A stretch of DNA of 64,000 nucleotides from Pseudomonadota bacterium (GCA_018241995.1 JAFECT010000001.1:153959-217958), one strand, 5' to 3'. Counted from the stretch's first letter, positions 9,362 through 18,075 are shown. Numbers and translations: made by a program. Notes: generated by a model from the sequence alone, not told the origin.

Positions 9362-10354
9362 CTAGCGGCCGCCTGCGCCCGGAATAGGGCCTGTGTGCGA
9401 CGGCAGGGGCGCGGCCGGATCCCGCGCGAACGCCTCGATGTCGCCCCACACCCGTTCCGCCTGCCAGTCCCGCATCAGGATGTGCCAGCCGTCGGGGTAG
9501 TAGGCGCTGCGGTCGGCGGGCTTGAGCTTACGCGCGGCCTTGAAGCTGGGTCCGCGCGGAATGAGCTGGTCGTGCGCGCCGTAGCCGTAGAACACCGGGA
9601 CCTTCACCCGGCCCAGGTCTTTGCCGGCCGCGTCCATCAGGCTGACCAGGCCGTAGAGGGTGTCGGGTCTGGCGCCCCAGACCATCTCCGGGTCCCGGCC
9701 CATGCGGCGCAGCTCATAGATGTTGTCCGACGCGGTGATGTGGTCGGCGACGGACGCCGGGGCCTCCAACGCCCGCGAGCGGATGGTGTGGGCCGCGGTC
9801 CAAAGCGCGACACGGTTCAGGATCGGCTGGCTCGACCAGCCCCAGACGGCCGGCGCCATCAGGATGAGGCGGTCGGCGTCCGGCGGGCGTTCGGAGGCGA
9901 AGGCTTCGATCGCCACCGCCCCGCCCATGCTCTCACCGGCGACGGCGATGGTCGCGTGCGGATGCCGCGCCCGCACCAGGGCGCAGAGCGTGCGCAGGTC
10001 CTCGGTCATCAGCGCCTTGCCGCCCCAGACGCCGCGCTCGGGGGAACGCCCGAAGCCGCGCTGATCGAAGGCGTAGGTCGTGATCCCGTGCTGGGCCCAC
10101 CAGGGCGCGGCCATCCAGAACCCCTGCGCCCACTCGTTCATGCCGTGCAGGCCGACGATCACCACCTGCGGCTCGCCGCCCTGGGCGTCCCACTCCGAAA
10201 GGCCCAGGCGCGCGCCGTCGAAGCTGACGAACGCGTCCTTCCCGAGCCGCGGCCCGGCAAAGCCCGGCTGTGGCCTCAGGGCGTGCTGGACGATGGGGGC
10301 GCAGGCTCCCAAGGTCAGGCACAGGGAAACGAACGCCAGGACGCGACGGATCAT
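9362..10354 (-). CDS. Alpha/beta hydrolase lipoprotein (lysophospholipase-like)
   Basis: 330 residues. The N-terminus is a lipoprotein signal with lipobox LGAC near residue 18. The hydrolase part shows the oxyanion-side GLHGMNEW, nucleophile elbow GESMGG, an acid in GAHDQLIP and the catalytic His in DGWHILMRD. The pattern fits monoacylglycerol lipase/lysophospholipase relatives, anchored in the envelope. It starts at ATG 10354, overlapping the UDG-family stop in ATGA, and is the last gene of a three-gene operon. Pairing a lipoprotein hydrolase with DNA-repair genes is probably a matter of convenience rather than shared function. Confidence 0.85.
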   Translation of the reverse strand: MIRRVLAFVSLCLTLGACAPIVQHALRPQPGFAGPRLGKDAFVSFDGARLGLSEWDAQGGEPQVVIVGLHGMNEWAQGFWMAAPWWAQHGITTYAFDQRGFGRSPERGVWGGKALMTEDLRTLCALVRARHPHATIAVAGESMGGAVAIEAFASERPPDADRLILMAPAVWGWSSQPILNRVALWTAAHTIRSRALEAPASVADHITASDNIYELRRMGRDPEMVWGARPDTLYGLVSLMDAAGKDLGRVKVPVFYGYGAHDQLIPRGPSFKAARKLKPADRSAYYPDGWHILMRDWQAERVWGDIEAFARDPAAPLPSHTGPIPGAGGR

Positions 10355-10950
10355 GGATGCAGGATAGCGGCCACCTCGCCGCGCAACCAAGGCGTCACTT
10401 CGTCCTCGAACCAGGGGTTCTTCTTCAGCCAGGCTGTGTTGCGCCAGGACGGGTGCGGCAGGGGCAGATAGCGCGGGAGGTACTCGCGCCAAGCCCTGAC
10501 CGTGTCGGTCATATTGGCCTTGGCCTGGTCGCCGAGCGCCCAGACCTGGGCATGCCAGCCGACCAGCAGGGTCAGCTCGACGTTCGGCAGGGCGCCCAGC
10601 AGCCGCTTTCGCCACAGCTCGGCGCAGCGCGGCGGGGGCGGATAGTCACCGCCCTTGGGATCGGTGCCGGGAAAGCAGAACGCCATGGCCGCCACGCCGA
10701 TGCGCCGGTCGCCGTAGAATGTCTCGCCGTCCACGCCCATCCATTGGCGCAGGCGGTCGCCGGAGGGGTCGGTGAACGGCATGCCGCTCTCGTGCACCCG
10801 CCGCCCCGGCGCCTGGCCGCAGATCAGCAGACGCGTCTGGGGAAACACGCGCACCACCGGCCTGGGCTCGTGCGGCAGTTCGCCGGCGCAGGCGCGGCAG
10901 GCGGCTATCTCATCGAGAATGCGTTCCAGGCTCACGGGCGTCGGAGTCAC
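10351..10950 (-). CDS. Uracil-DNA glycosylase family protein
   Basis: 199 residues of the UDG superfamily. Motif A reads CGQAPGRRVHESG and the C-terminal motif B reads LPHPSWRN. The N-terminal CRACAGELPHEPRP has a Cys pair but no evident full iron-sulfur set. This matches the 'uracil-DNA glycosylase family protein' group found widely in proteobacteria, whose activity is little studied. Motif A has A-P-G-R where the classical form has EPG, so true uracil excision is not assured. GTG at 10950 overlaps the DUF3253 gene stop (GTGA). It lies 4 kb from the UdgX operon. Confidence 0.84.
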   Translation of the reverse strand: MTPTPVSLERILDEIAACRACAGELPHEPRPVVRVFPQTRLLICGQAPGRRVHESGMPFTDPSGDRLRQWMGVDGETFYGDRRIGVAAMAFCFPGTDPKGGDYPPPPRCAELWRKRLLGALPNVELTLLVGWHAQVWALGDQAKANMTDTVRAWREYLPRYLPLPHPSWRNTAWLKKNPWFEDEVTPWLRGEVAAILHP

Positions 10951-11201
10951 TCCGCTGCAGGCTCTGGCAGCCGCAGCCGGTAAACGCCCTTCAGGGTGTC
11001 GGGGTCCTGGGGCTTGCCCTTGCGCAGGATCACCAGGCGGCCCTGCCGCGCCAGGCCGATGGCTGTCGCCCTCACCTGCCCCAGCGCCCTGTGCCAGGCT
11101 TCCGGATCGGCGGCGCGCGCCACCTCCTCCGGCGAGACCGACTTGCCCGGCCCTCGCTCGGCCAGGAGCTCGAACAGCGTCTCTTCCACGGATCGGGTCA
11201 T
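10947..11201 (-). CDS. DUF3253 domain protein
   Basis: 84 residues, the whole of a DUF3253 domain: ELLAERGPGKSVSPEEVARA, a central WHRALGQVRATAIGLARQG and the conserved basic stretch LVILRKGKPQDPDTLKGVYRLR. The fold is predicted to be a small winged-helix-like module; function unknown. It heads an operon with the UDG-family protein and the lipoprotein hydrolase, with 4-nt overlaps throughout. The link with a UDG suggests a nucleic-acid role, which is inference only. Confidence 0.83.
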   Translation of the reverse strand: MTRSVEETLFELLAERGPGKSVSPEEVARAADPEAWHRALGQVRATAIGLARQGRLVILRKGKPQDPDTLKGVYRLRLPEPAAE

Positions 11202-11275
11202 CGCGAACCTTTTGACATCAGACGCATGGGCTTATGTGACCGGCGAGCGCTTTTCAAACCGGACTCCCCTCCCCC

Positions 11276-11737
11276 ATGACCCAAGAAGCCAAGGCCCCGC
11301 CCGCGATCGTCACCGTCGAGGACGGCGAGTTCAAAGGATGGCGCCGGTTCGACACCCGCGAGACCTTCGATTCCCTGATCGGCCCCTTTTATTTTCGCAA
11401 GGGCGAGGACGGCCGCGTGGTCTGCGCCTTCCGCGCCGAGCAGAAGCACATGAACGCGGGCGGGCGCATGCACGGCGGCTGCCTGATGACCTTCGCCGAC
11501 ATCGGCCTGTTCATGATCGCCTATGAGGAGATGGAGGGCTCGCGCGGGGTGACCGTGCAGCTCGATTCCACCTTCCTGGACGCCGCCCGCGTCGGCGACC
11601 TGGTCGAGGCCAGGGGCGAGATCACCCGCGCCGGCGGCTCCTTGGTGTTCGTGCGTGGCCAGATCGAGAGCGAGGGCCGGCTGCTGTTCACCTTCTCCGG
11701 CACGATCAAGAAGATGGGACCGCGCAGGCAGGCGTGA
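11276..11737 (+). CDS. PaaI-family hotdog thioesterase
   Basis: 153 residues with a hotdog fold. The key region NAGGRMHGGCLMTFADIGLF contains the HGG turn and the acidic residue used by PaaI/4HBT thioesterases, and the strand VQLDSTFLDAARVGDLVEARGEI is typical. It should hydrolyse an acyl-CoA thioester; the acyl group cannot be told from sequence. It is divergent from the DUF3253 operon and convergent with the GST gene, ending 3 bp before that gene's stop. Confidence 0.86.
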   Translation: MTQEAKAPPAIVTVEDGEFKGWRRFDTRETFDSLIGPFYFRKGEDGRVVCAFRAEQKHMNAGGRMHGGCLMTFADIGLFMIAYEEMEGSRGVTVQLDSTFLDAARVGDLVEARGEITRAGGSLVFVRGQIESEGRLLFTFSGTIKKMGPRRQA

Positions 11738-11740
11738 GCC

Positions 11741-12358
11741 TCAGGCGCCGGCGGCGAAGCCTGGCCGCTCGCGCATGGCGGCCATCCAGCGGCGCAGGTT
11801 GGCCAAGTCTTCCGGCGGCTCCAGCTTGATCAGGCGGGCGAAGTCGATGCCGACCGCGGCGACGATGTCGGCCATGGTCAGTCGGTCGGCGACGACGAAG
11901 TCCCGGCCCTCCAGCTGACGGTCCAGGGTGCGCAGGCAACGCTCGGCGGTAGCGCGATTGTAGTCGCCGACCGGCGGATTTGGCGCCTCCAGCGCCGCCA
12001 GGGCCGGGTGGGTGTGGCGCACGGTCATCATCAGCGGATTGGCCAGGTACATCTCGCAGCGGCGCGTCCACATCTCGATCACCGCCGTCTCCTCGGCCGT
12101 GCGGCCGAAGAGATTGGGCTCGGGGTATTTGGCCTCGAGGTAGCGGCAGATCGCCAGGGACTCGGTGATGGTCACCCCGTCGTCGAGCTCCAGCGCCGGC
12201 ACATGGGCCAGGCCCGCGCGGGCGCGATAGTCGGGCGTCTTGTGTTCGCCGGCGACGATGTTGATCTCGACGACCTCCATGTCGCCTACGCCCTTCTCGG
12301 CCATGACCCAGCGCACGCGGCGCGGATTGGGAGCGCGGTGGAAGGTGTAGAGGCGCAT
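11741..12358 (-). CDS. Glutathione S-transferase family protein
   Basis: 205 residues. The N-terminal thioredoxin-like domain reads MRLYTFHRAPNPRRVRW, then GLAHVPALELDDG and the glutathione-binding ITESLAICRYLE. A helical C-terminal domain begins near residue 85 and holds the N-capping box region ADRLTMADI. The catalytic residue near the N-terminus appears to be Ser/Thr- or Tyr-like rather than Cys, so a detoxifying transferase is more likely than a reductase. Substrate unknown. A single-gene unit. Confidence 0.87.
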   Translation of the reverse strand: MRLYTFHRAPNPRRVRWVMAEKGVGDMEVVEINIVAGEHKTPDYRARAGLAHVPALELDDGVTITESLAICRYLEAKYPEPNLFGRTAEETAVIEMWTRRCEMYLANPLMMTVRHTHPALAALEAPNPPVGDYNRATAERCLRTLDRQLEGRDFVVADRLTMADIVAAVGIDFARLIKLEPPEDLANLRRWMAAMRERPGFAAGA

Positions 12359-12411
12359 CTAAGGGCTCCAAGCCGTCTCTTTTGAAAACGGTCAGACCCT
12401 AGCGCGAGGCG

Positions 12412-12440
12412 GCGCGCGGCGGAAGCCGCCGCGCGCTTTT
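12412..12440 (+). terminator. GC-rich perfect hairpin with T-tract on the plus strand
   Basis: Perfect 11-bp stem (12412-12422 with 12426-12436), 3-nt loop AAG and TTTT on the plus strand. Both flanking genes are on the minus strand, so it cannot be a normal terminator for either. It may block antisense transcription or fold in the 3' end of the nucleoside-transporter transcript. Confidence 0.5.
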
Positions 12441-12445
12441 GACGA

Positions 12446-13864
12446 TCAGGCCTTGGGCGCCGCCGAAGCCGGAGCCTTGGCGGCGGGCGGCGCGACGCTG
12501 GCCGGAGCAGGCGTCGAGGCCGGCCCGACCGGGGCGGCGCTGGACGGCGCGGGGGCGGAAGCCGGCGCCGGCGCAGGCGCGATCGGGGCCTTGCCGCCCA
12601 CCTTTGCCGAATGGATGAACAGGCTGGCCGGCAGCAGCGCCACGATCGAGGCGGTCATGCAGGTGGCCAGGAAGCCCGCGATCATCGCCCGCCACACCAG
12701 GCTCATCACCTCGCCGCGCCGCTGCGGCACCAGCACCGAGAAACCGCCGACGTTGATGCCGACCGAGGCCACGTTGGCGAAACCGCAGAGCGCGTAGGTC
12801 AGGATCATGCGCGAACGCTCGGAAAGCTCCGCATCGTGCGTCTGGCCCAGCTTGATGAAGGCGGTGAACTCGGTCAGCACCATCTTGGTGCCGAGCAGGG
12901 CGCCGGCCGGCTGGGCCTCCTTCCAGGGGATGCCGATAGCCCAGGCCAGGGGCGAGAACAGCTTGCCGAGGATCCACTCGACCGAGAGGGTTCCGCCCTC
13001 AGGGTTGGCGAAGCCGCCCAGCATCAGGTTGATCAGGGCCACGATGGCCACGAACACGATCAGGCAGGCCGCGACGTTGACGGCCACGTTCAGGCCATCG
13101 CTGGTGCCCTTCATGACCGCGTCGATGGAGCTGTCGTAGGTCTTTTCCTCCATCTTCTCGAAATCAGAGGTCCGCTCGCTCTTGTCGGCGGGGACCATGA
13201 TGCGGGCCAGCAGCACGCCGGCCGGGGCCGAGATCACCGAGGCGGTCAGGACGTGGGCGGCGGCGTTGGGCAGCACGTCCTTGAGCAGGGCGGCGTAGGC
13301 CACCAGCGTCGAGCCGGACACGCAGCTCATGCCCACAGCCAAGAGCATGAACAGCTCGGACTTGGTCAGCTTGTCGAGGTAGGAGCGGATGAAGATCGGA
13401 CCTTCCACCTGGCCCATGAACACCGTGGCCGAAACCGCCAGGGCCGGCGGCCCGCGCAGGCCCATAGTCTTCTGGAACACGAAGCCGAAGCCGCGCGTGA
13501 TCCACTTCAGGATGCCCCAGTGCCACAGGACCGCCGAAAGGGCGCAGATCACCAGGATGACCGGCAGCACCTGGAAGGCGAAGATGAAGGTGGCGTCCTT
13601 GCCCGTGGCCAGGAAGCCGAACACGAACTTCACCCCCTCGTTGGTGGCCTTGCCGAGCGCCTCGACCCCCGTGCCGATGCCCTGCAGCGCCGCCTGGGCG
13701 GGCGGCAGGCCGAACAGCACGAACACCAGCACGGCCTGCACCGCGATGGCGCCCACCGTCAGGAAGATCGGGAACCGCTTCTTGTCGTCCGACAAAAGCC
13801 AGCAGATCAGCAGCACCAGGCCGACGCCGGCCAGGCTCTGCGGGTGAAAATCGTCGATCGACAT
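12446..13864 (-). CDS. Concentrative nucleoside transporter (NupC/CNT family)
   Basis: 472 residues with about ten hydrophobic segments. Family motifs include GQVEGPIFIRSYLDKLTKSELF and the C-terminal GFANVASVGINVGGFSVLVPQRR. It would import nucleosides with Na+ or H+ across the inner membrane. Relatives are ~400-430 residues; here the last ~50 residues are an extra Ala/Pro-rich tail (repeated APA, SAP) that looks disordered and may be cytoplasmic. No nucleoside-metabolism genes are adjacent. The ATG at 13864 starts an ordinary N-terminus (MSIDDFHPQSLAGVGLVLLI). Confidence 0.88.
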   Translation of the reverse strand: MSIDDFHPQSLAGVGLVLLICWLLSDDKKRFPIFLTVGAIAVQAVLVFVLFGLPPAQAALQGIGTGVEALGKATNEGVKFVFGFLATGKDATFIFAFQVLPVILVICALSAVLWHWGILKWITRGFGFVFQKTMGLRGPPALAVSATVFMGQVEGPIFIRSYLDKLTKSELFMLLAVGMSCVSGSTLVAYAALLKDVLPNAAAHVLTASVISAPAGVLLARIMVPADKSERTSDFEKMEEKTYDSSIDAVMKGTSDGLNVAVNVAACLIVFVAIVALINLMLGGFANPEGGTLSVEWILGKLFSPLAWAIGIPWKEAQPAGALLGTKMVLTEFTAFIKLGQTHDAELSERSRMILTYALCGFANVASVGINVGGFSVLVPQRRGEVMSLVWRAMIAGFLATCMTASIVALLPASLFIHSAKVGGKAPIAPAPAPASAPAPSSAAPVGPASTPAPASVAPPAAKAPASAAPKA

Positions 13865-14009
13865 GCAAGTCCCCCCGTTTCCGAGTCGAGCCCGGAATTA
13901 TTCCGTACAGGGAACGACAGCCACGCTCTCGACGCAAGCCCCGCCCTGTGCTGAAAGCCCTTACCCCTCAGCGGCATGAGTAGCGTGCCGCCGCCGTCTG
14001 GAGATTTGC

Positions 14010-15032
14010 ATGCCCGCCTCGTCCGGCGAAGCCGATTCGCCGCAGTCCGTCCCGATGCTGCATCAGGCGCTCCAGGCGGAAGAGGCCGGCGACCTGGAGG
14101 GCGCGCTCCGGGATTTTCGGCATCTGGAAGCCTTCCAGCCCGACAACCCGCGCTGGGCCTTCGAGACGGTGCGCCTCCTGCTCAAGCTCGGCCGCCAGGA
14201 CGAGGCCGCCGCGGCTTTCCGCGCCGCCAGCGTGCGCTGGCCCCGGGCCATGTCCGACGAGCATCTGCGCAGCCTGGTGCCGGGCGCGGATCTCAGCTTC
14301 GAGAACACCCGCCTGGCCCTGGCCGAACACTGCCCTCCCGACAGCGCGCTCAAGCGCCCCGTGCTGGTCGACGACGAGGCTGCGGAAGTGCAGGTCGCGC
14401 GCGGCGGCCGCGACGTGGTTGTCGTGGTCTTCGCGGGCCTCGCCGACCGGCTCGTGATGCCGCTGGGCCTGTTCGACCGCTATCTGGCGGCGCTGGACGT
14501 CTCCGCCATCTACCTGCGTGACCGTCGGCGCATGGCCTATCTGCACGGCGTGCGGGGCCTGGGGCGCGACTACGACGAGACCTTGGCCAACCTGAAGCAG
14601 CGCATCGCCCAACTCGGCGCCAGAGAGATTCATACGCTCGGCAATTCCGCGGGCGGCATCGGCGCCCTCGCCTACGGGCTCGACCTCGGCGCCAAGTCGA
14701 TCCTGGGCTTCGCCACGCCGTGCTATCTCAAGGATGACGCCGACGACTGGGACCCGCGCGCGCCGGTCTTCGCCCAGCGCCTGCGCAGCCTGACGCCGCC
14801 CGAGCAGCGCGACTTCCGCGCCCGGCTCGAGGCCATGGCCAATCCGCCCAAGGTGGAGCTGTGGTTCGGCGCCGATGCGGCCGACGACCGCCGCCACGCG
14901 GAGACGCTGGCGGGCGCGCCCGGCGTCCGCCTGCATCCTGTCGCGGGCATGGAAGGGCACGGAGCGCTGTTCGCCCTGGCTCAGGAAGGCGGCTTGGGTC
15001 CGGCGCTGGAGGCCCACATCGGCGCGGCCTGA
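14010..15032 (+). CDS. TPR / alpha-beta hydrolase-like protein of unknown function
   Basis: 340 residues. Residues ~15-90 look like two tetratricopeptide-type helical repeats (ALQAEEAGDLEGALRDFRHL, then LLLKLGRQDEAAAAFRAA). Residues ~125-340 look like an alpha/beta hydrolase: VVVVVFAGLADR, a nucleophile-elbow-like LGNSAGGIGALAYG and a late GMEGHGAL that could carry the His. No substrate can be inferred. It is cytoplasmic by lack of signal peptide. It is divergent from the nucleoside transporter and convergent with ilvE, with a hairpin at its stop codon. Confidence 0.7.
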   Translation: MPASSGEADSPQSVPMLHQALQAEEAGDLEGALRDFRHLEAFQPDNPRWAFETVRLLLKLGRQDEAAAAFRAASVRWPRAMSDEHLRSLVPGADLSFENTRLALAEHCPPDSALKRPVLVDDEAAEVQVARGGRDVVVVVFAGLADRLVMPLGLFDRYLAALDVSAIYLRDRRRMAYLHGVRGLGRDYDETLANLKQRIAQLGAREIHTLGNSAGGIGALAYGLDLGAKSILGFATPCYLKDDADDWDPRAPVFAQRLRSLTPPEQRDFRARLEAMANPPKVELWFGADAADDRRHAETLAGAPGVRLHPVAGMEGHGALFALAQEGGLGPALEAHIGAA

Positions 15033-15040
15033 GCCGCGCC
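15021..15040. terminator. Hairpin between convergent genes
   Basis: Perfect 8-bp stem GGCGCGGC / GCCGCGCC with a CTGA loop. It spans the stop codon of the upstream gene and lies 15 bp from the ilvE stop. There is no T-tract, so termination is uncertain. Confidence 0.4.
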
Positions 15041-15054
15041 GACAGCAGGTCTGA

Positions 15055-15948
15055 TCAGGCGGCCTCGGCGCGCGGCAGGCGGCGCACCAGGCGGAAGTAA
15101 TCGTCCATCAGGCCCAGGCTTGCCGCGCCGGGGGTGAAGCGGTACTCGCCGATCTCGCTGACCGGGGTGACCTCGGCGGCGGTGCCGGTCAGGAAGCATT
15201 CCTGGAAGCTCGACAGCTCCTCCGGCTTGATGTCGCGCACCACGACCTCGTAACCGCGCTCCTTGGCCAGGTCGATCAGGGTCAGGCGGGTGATGCCGTT
15301 CAGGATGGCGTCGACCTTGGGCGTGTGGATTTCCTTGCCCTTGACGAAGAAGACGTTGGCGCCGGTCGCCTCGGCCACGTAGCCGCGCCAGTCCAGCATC
15401 AGGGCGTCGGCGTAGCCGGCCTCCTCGGCCGCCATCTTCGACATGGTGCAGATCATGTAGAGGCCCGCGGCCTTGGAGTTCACCGGCGCGGTGTTGGGCG
15501 CGGGACGGGCGTACTTGGCCCAGGTCAGGCGGATGCCGCGCTTCTTGGCCTCCGCATCGAAATAGCTCGGCCATTCCCAGCAGGCGATGGCCAGGTGGAT
15601 GGTGGAGTGGGTCGCCGAGACGCTGACCTGCTCGGAGCCCCGCCAGGCCAGCGGACGAATGTAACAGTCCTTGAAGCCGTTGCGCTCGCAGGCGTCCTTG
15701 CAGGCCTGGTCGATCTCGGCCACGCTGTACGGAATCTTGAAGTCCAGGAGTTCCGCCGACTTGACCAGCCGTTCGCTATGCTCGGTCAGCTTGAAGATTT
15801 CGCCGTCGTACATGCGCTCGCCCTCGAAAACGGCGGAGCCATAGTGCAGCGCGTGGGTCAGAACGTGCGCCTTGGCTTCCCGCCAGGGCACGAATTCGCC
15901 GTCCATCCAGATCCAGCCGTCACGATCGTCGATAGGAACGAAGGACAT
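15055..15948 (-). CDS. ilvE: Branched-chain amino acid aminotransferase
   Basis: 297 residues, a fold-type IV PLP aminotransferase. Motifs include HYGSAVFEGERMYDG near residue 35, DCYIRPLAWRG, NSKAAGLYMICTMSK (with the Lys region) and GYVAEATGANVFFVKG. It transfers amino groups between glutamate and the 2-oxo acids of Leu, Ile and Val. ATG at 15948 gives the family N-terminus (MSFVPIDDRDGWIWMDGEF). It is a single-gene unit, divergent from the response regulator. Confidence 0.93.
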   Translation of the reverse strand: MSFVPIDDRDGWIWMDGEFVPWREAKAHVLTHALHYGSAVFEGERMYDGEIFKLTEHSERLVKSAELLDFKIPYSVAEIDQACKDACERNGFKDCYIRPLAWRGSEQVSVSATHSTIHLAIACWEWPSYFDAEAKKRGIRLTWAKYARPAPNTAPVNSKAAGLYMICTMSKMAAEEAGYADALMLDWRGYVAEATGANVFFVKGKEIHTPKVDAILNGITRLTLIDLAKERGYEVVVRDIKPEELSSFQECFLTGTAAEVTPVSEIGEYRFTPGAASLGLMDDYFRLVRRLPRAEAA

Positions 15949-16036
15949 TGAACGTTTTCTCCCTATATTGCGGCGAGCTTAGACGCCGGTTGCGGCGCGA
16001 CGTCAACAGCGCCGCCGCCGCGGGGGACTTAAGACC

Positions 16037-16729
16037 ATGATCTCGCCGGACGCCGGCCAGCGCCATCTTCTCGTGGTCGATGACGACGATCGTATCCGCG
16101 ATCTGTTGAAACAGTTTCTATCTCGCGCCGGGTTCCGGGTCACGACGGCCCAGGACGCGGAATCGGCCCGCCGGCTGATGGACCTGCTCGACTTCGACCT
16201 GATGATCTTCGACGTGATGATGCCCGGCGAAGACGGCTTTTCCCTGACCAGGTGGGTGAGAAAGCGCAGTCCGACCCCGGTCCTGATCCTGACCGCGCGG
16301 GGCCTGCCCGACGACCGCATCGAGGGCTTGAGCCTGGGCGCCGACGACTACCTGCCCAAACCCTTCGAACCGCAGGAGCTGCTGTTGCGGGTCGAGGCCA
16401 TCCTGCGCCGGGCCGGACCCAAGCCGTCCGGCCCGCGCAAGGTGAAGCTCGGCGCCTACGACTTCGATCTGGACCGTGCAGAACTCACCGCAGAGGGCGG
16501 CGGTCCGGTGCGTCTGACCGAGGCCGAGGCCCAGTTGCTCAAGATCCTGGCCCAGAACGCCCACGCCGCCGTCGACCGCATGGACCTGGCCCGCGACACC
16601 GCCGACGCCACCGGCCGCGCCGTGGACGTTCAGGTCACGCGCCTGCGCCGCAAGATCGAGACCGATCCGCGCAACCCGCGCTATCTGCAGACTGTCCGCG
16701 GTGTCGGCTACATGCTGGCGCCGGACTAG
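16037..16729 (+). CDS. OmpR-family response regulator
   Basis: 230 residues. The receiver domain has the acidic pocket VVDDDD near residue 15, phospho-acceptor Asp59 in FDVMMPGEDG and Lys in DDYLPKPFEP. The C-terminal winged helix ends in VDVQVTRLRRKIETDPRNPRYLQTVRGVGYML. It is followed 2 nt later by its kinase, so the pair is cotranscribed. The sequence is closest in style to alphaproteobacterial EnvZ/OmpR-like regulators, but targets cannot be inferred. Confidence 0.92.
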   Translation: MISPDAGQRHLLVVDDDDRIRDLLKQFLSRAGFRVTTAQDAESARRLMDLLDFDLMIFDVMMPGEDGFSLTRWVRKRSPTPVLILTARGLPDDRIEGLSLGADDYLPKPFEPQELLLRVEAILRRAGPKPSGPRKVKLGAYDFDLDRAELTAEGGGPVRLTEAEAQLLKILAQNAHAAVDRMDLARDTADATGRAVDVQVTRLRRKIETDPRNPRYLQTVRGVGYMLAPD

Positions 16730-16731
16730 GC

Positions 16732-18075
16732 GTGAAACTCGCCCCAGCCCGCTTCTGGCCGCGGTTCCTCAAGCAGCGGCTGCCAAAGTCCCTGTGGGGC
16801 CGGGCACTGCTGATCATCGTGCTGCCCGTCGCCCTGATGCAGGTCGCCGTCACCTGGGCCTTCTTCGACGCCCACTGGGAGACCACCACCGCGCGCCTGT
16901 CCGACGACCTGGCCGGCGACATCGCGTGGGTCACCCGCGCCTATGAGGACGATCCCAAGCCCGTGATCATGCGCGGCCTGGCCGAGCGGGCCGAGAAGGT
17001 GATGAATCTGTCGGTGGTGCTGCAGCCGGGCCAGAAGCTGCCCACCAGCCGCCGCTGGGCGCCCTTCCGCCTGGGCGACCGCACCCTCCACCACGCCCTC
17101 ACCGACCACCTGGAAGAGCCGTTCTGGTTCGACACCACCCGCTATCCCGCCTCCATCGACATCCGGGTGCAGACGCCCCAGGGCGTGCTGCGCTTCATCG
17201 CGCCGCGCGAGCGGGCCTTCGCCACGCGCGGGCACATCTTCATCCTGTGGCTGGGGGTGGCGACGGTCCTGCTGACGGCCGTGGCCATCCTGTTCATCCG
17301 CAATCAGGTGCGCGCCATCGAGCGTCTGGCCTCGGCCGCCGAAGCCTTCGGCCGCGGCGCGGAGGTGCCCGAGTTCAAGCCCTACGGCGCCAAGGAGGTT
17401 CGGCAGGCGGCTTCCGCCTTCCTGGACATGCGAGAGCGCATCCAGCGGCATCTGGAGCAGCGGACAGCGCTCCTTGCCTCGGTCAGCCACGACCTGCGCA
17501 CGCCCCTCACCCGCCTGAAGCTCGAACTGGCTCTGGCCGAGCCCTCCGCCCGCATCGACGAGATGAAGCGCGATCTCGCCGAGATGGAGCACATGATCGA
17601 CGAATACCTCGCCTTCGCCCGCGGCCAGGCCGGCGAGGGACTGGAACGGATTGAGGTCCGCGGCCTGCTGGAGGGTGTGGCCGAGGGCGCGCGCCGCACA
17701 GGCGCCGCCGTCGAAGTGGCCGCCGAGCCGGAGCTGGAGGCGGACGTGCGCCCCAACGGCCTGAAGCGCGCCCTGTCCAACCTGGTGATGAACGCCGCCG
17801 CCCATGGCCGCCGCGTGGAGCTGGCCGCGCGCGCGCTGCCCTCCGGCGGCCTGGAGATCACCGTCGACGACGACGGCCCCGGCATCCCGCCCGAGCGCTA
17901 CGAGGAGGCGTTCAAGCCCTTCTCGCGCCTGGACGAGGCCAGGAACCAGAACACCAAGGGCGTGGGCCTTGGGTTGGCCATCGCCCGCGATGTCGCTCGC
18001 GGCCACGGCGGCGACGTCACCCTGGAGCGCAGCGAGCTGGGCGGCCTCAGAGCCGTGGTCCGCCTGCCGCAATAG
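16732..18075 (+). CDS. EnvZ-like sensor histidine kinase
   Basis: 447 residues from GTG 16732. It has a transmembrane helix near residues 20-43 (ALLIIVLPVALMQVAVTW), a periplasmic domain of ~120 residues and a second membrane helix near 165-185. A HAMP segment follows, then the H-box SVSHDLRTPLTRLKLELAL. The N, G1 and G2 boxes read LSNLVMNAAAHG, DDDGPGIPPE and GVGLGLAIARDVARGHGG. All catalytic boxes are present. The RR gene ends 2 nt upstream. The periplasmic part should sense an envelope signal that cannot be identified from sequence. Confidence 0.92.
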   Translation: MKLAPARFWPRFLKQRLPKSLWGRALLIIVLPVALMQVAVTWAFFDAHWETTTARLSDDLAGDIAWVTRAYEDDPKPVIMRGLAERAEKVMNLSVVLQPGQKLPTSRRWAPFRLGDRTLHHALTDHLEEPFWFDTTRYPASIDIRVQTPQGVLRFIAPRERAFATRGHIFILWLGVATVLLTAVAILFIRNQVRAIERLASAAEAFGRGAEVPEFKPYGAKEVRQAASAFLDMRERIQRHLEQRTALLASVSHDLRTPLTRLKLELALAEPSARIDEMKRDLAEMEHMIDEYLAFARGQAGEGLERIEVRGLLEGVAEGARRTGAAVEVAAEPELEADVRPNGLKRALSNLVMNAAAHGRRVELAARALPSGGLEITVDDDGPGIPPERYEEAFKPFSRLDEARNQNTKGVGLGLAIARDVARGHGGDVTLERSELGGLRAVVRLPQ

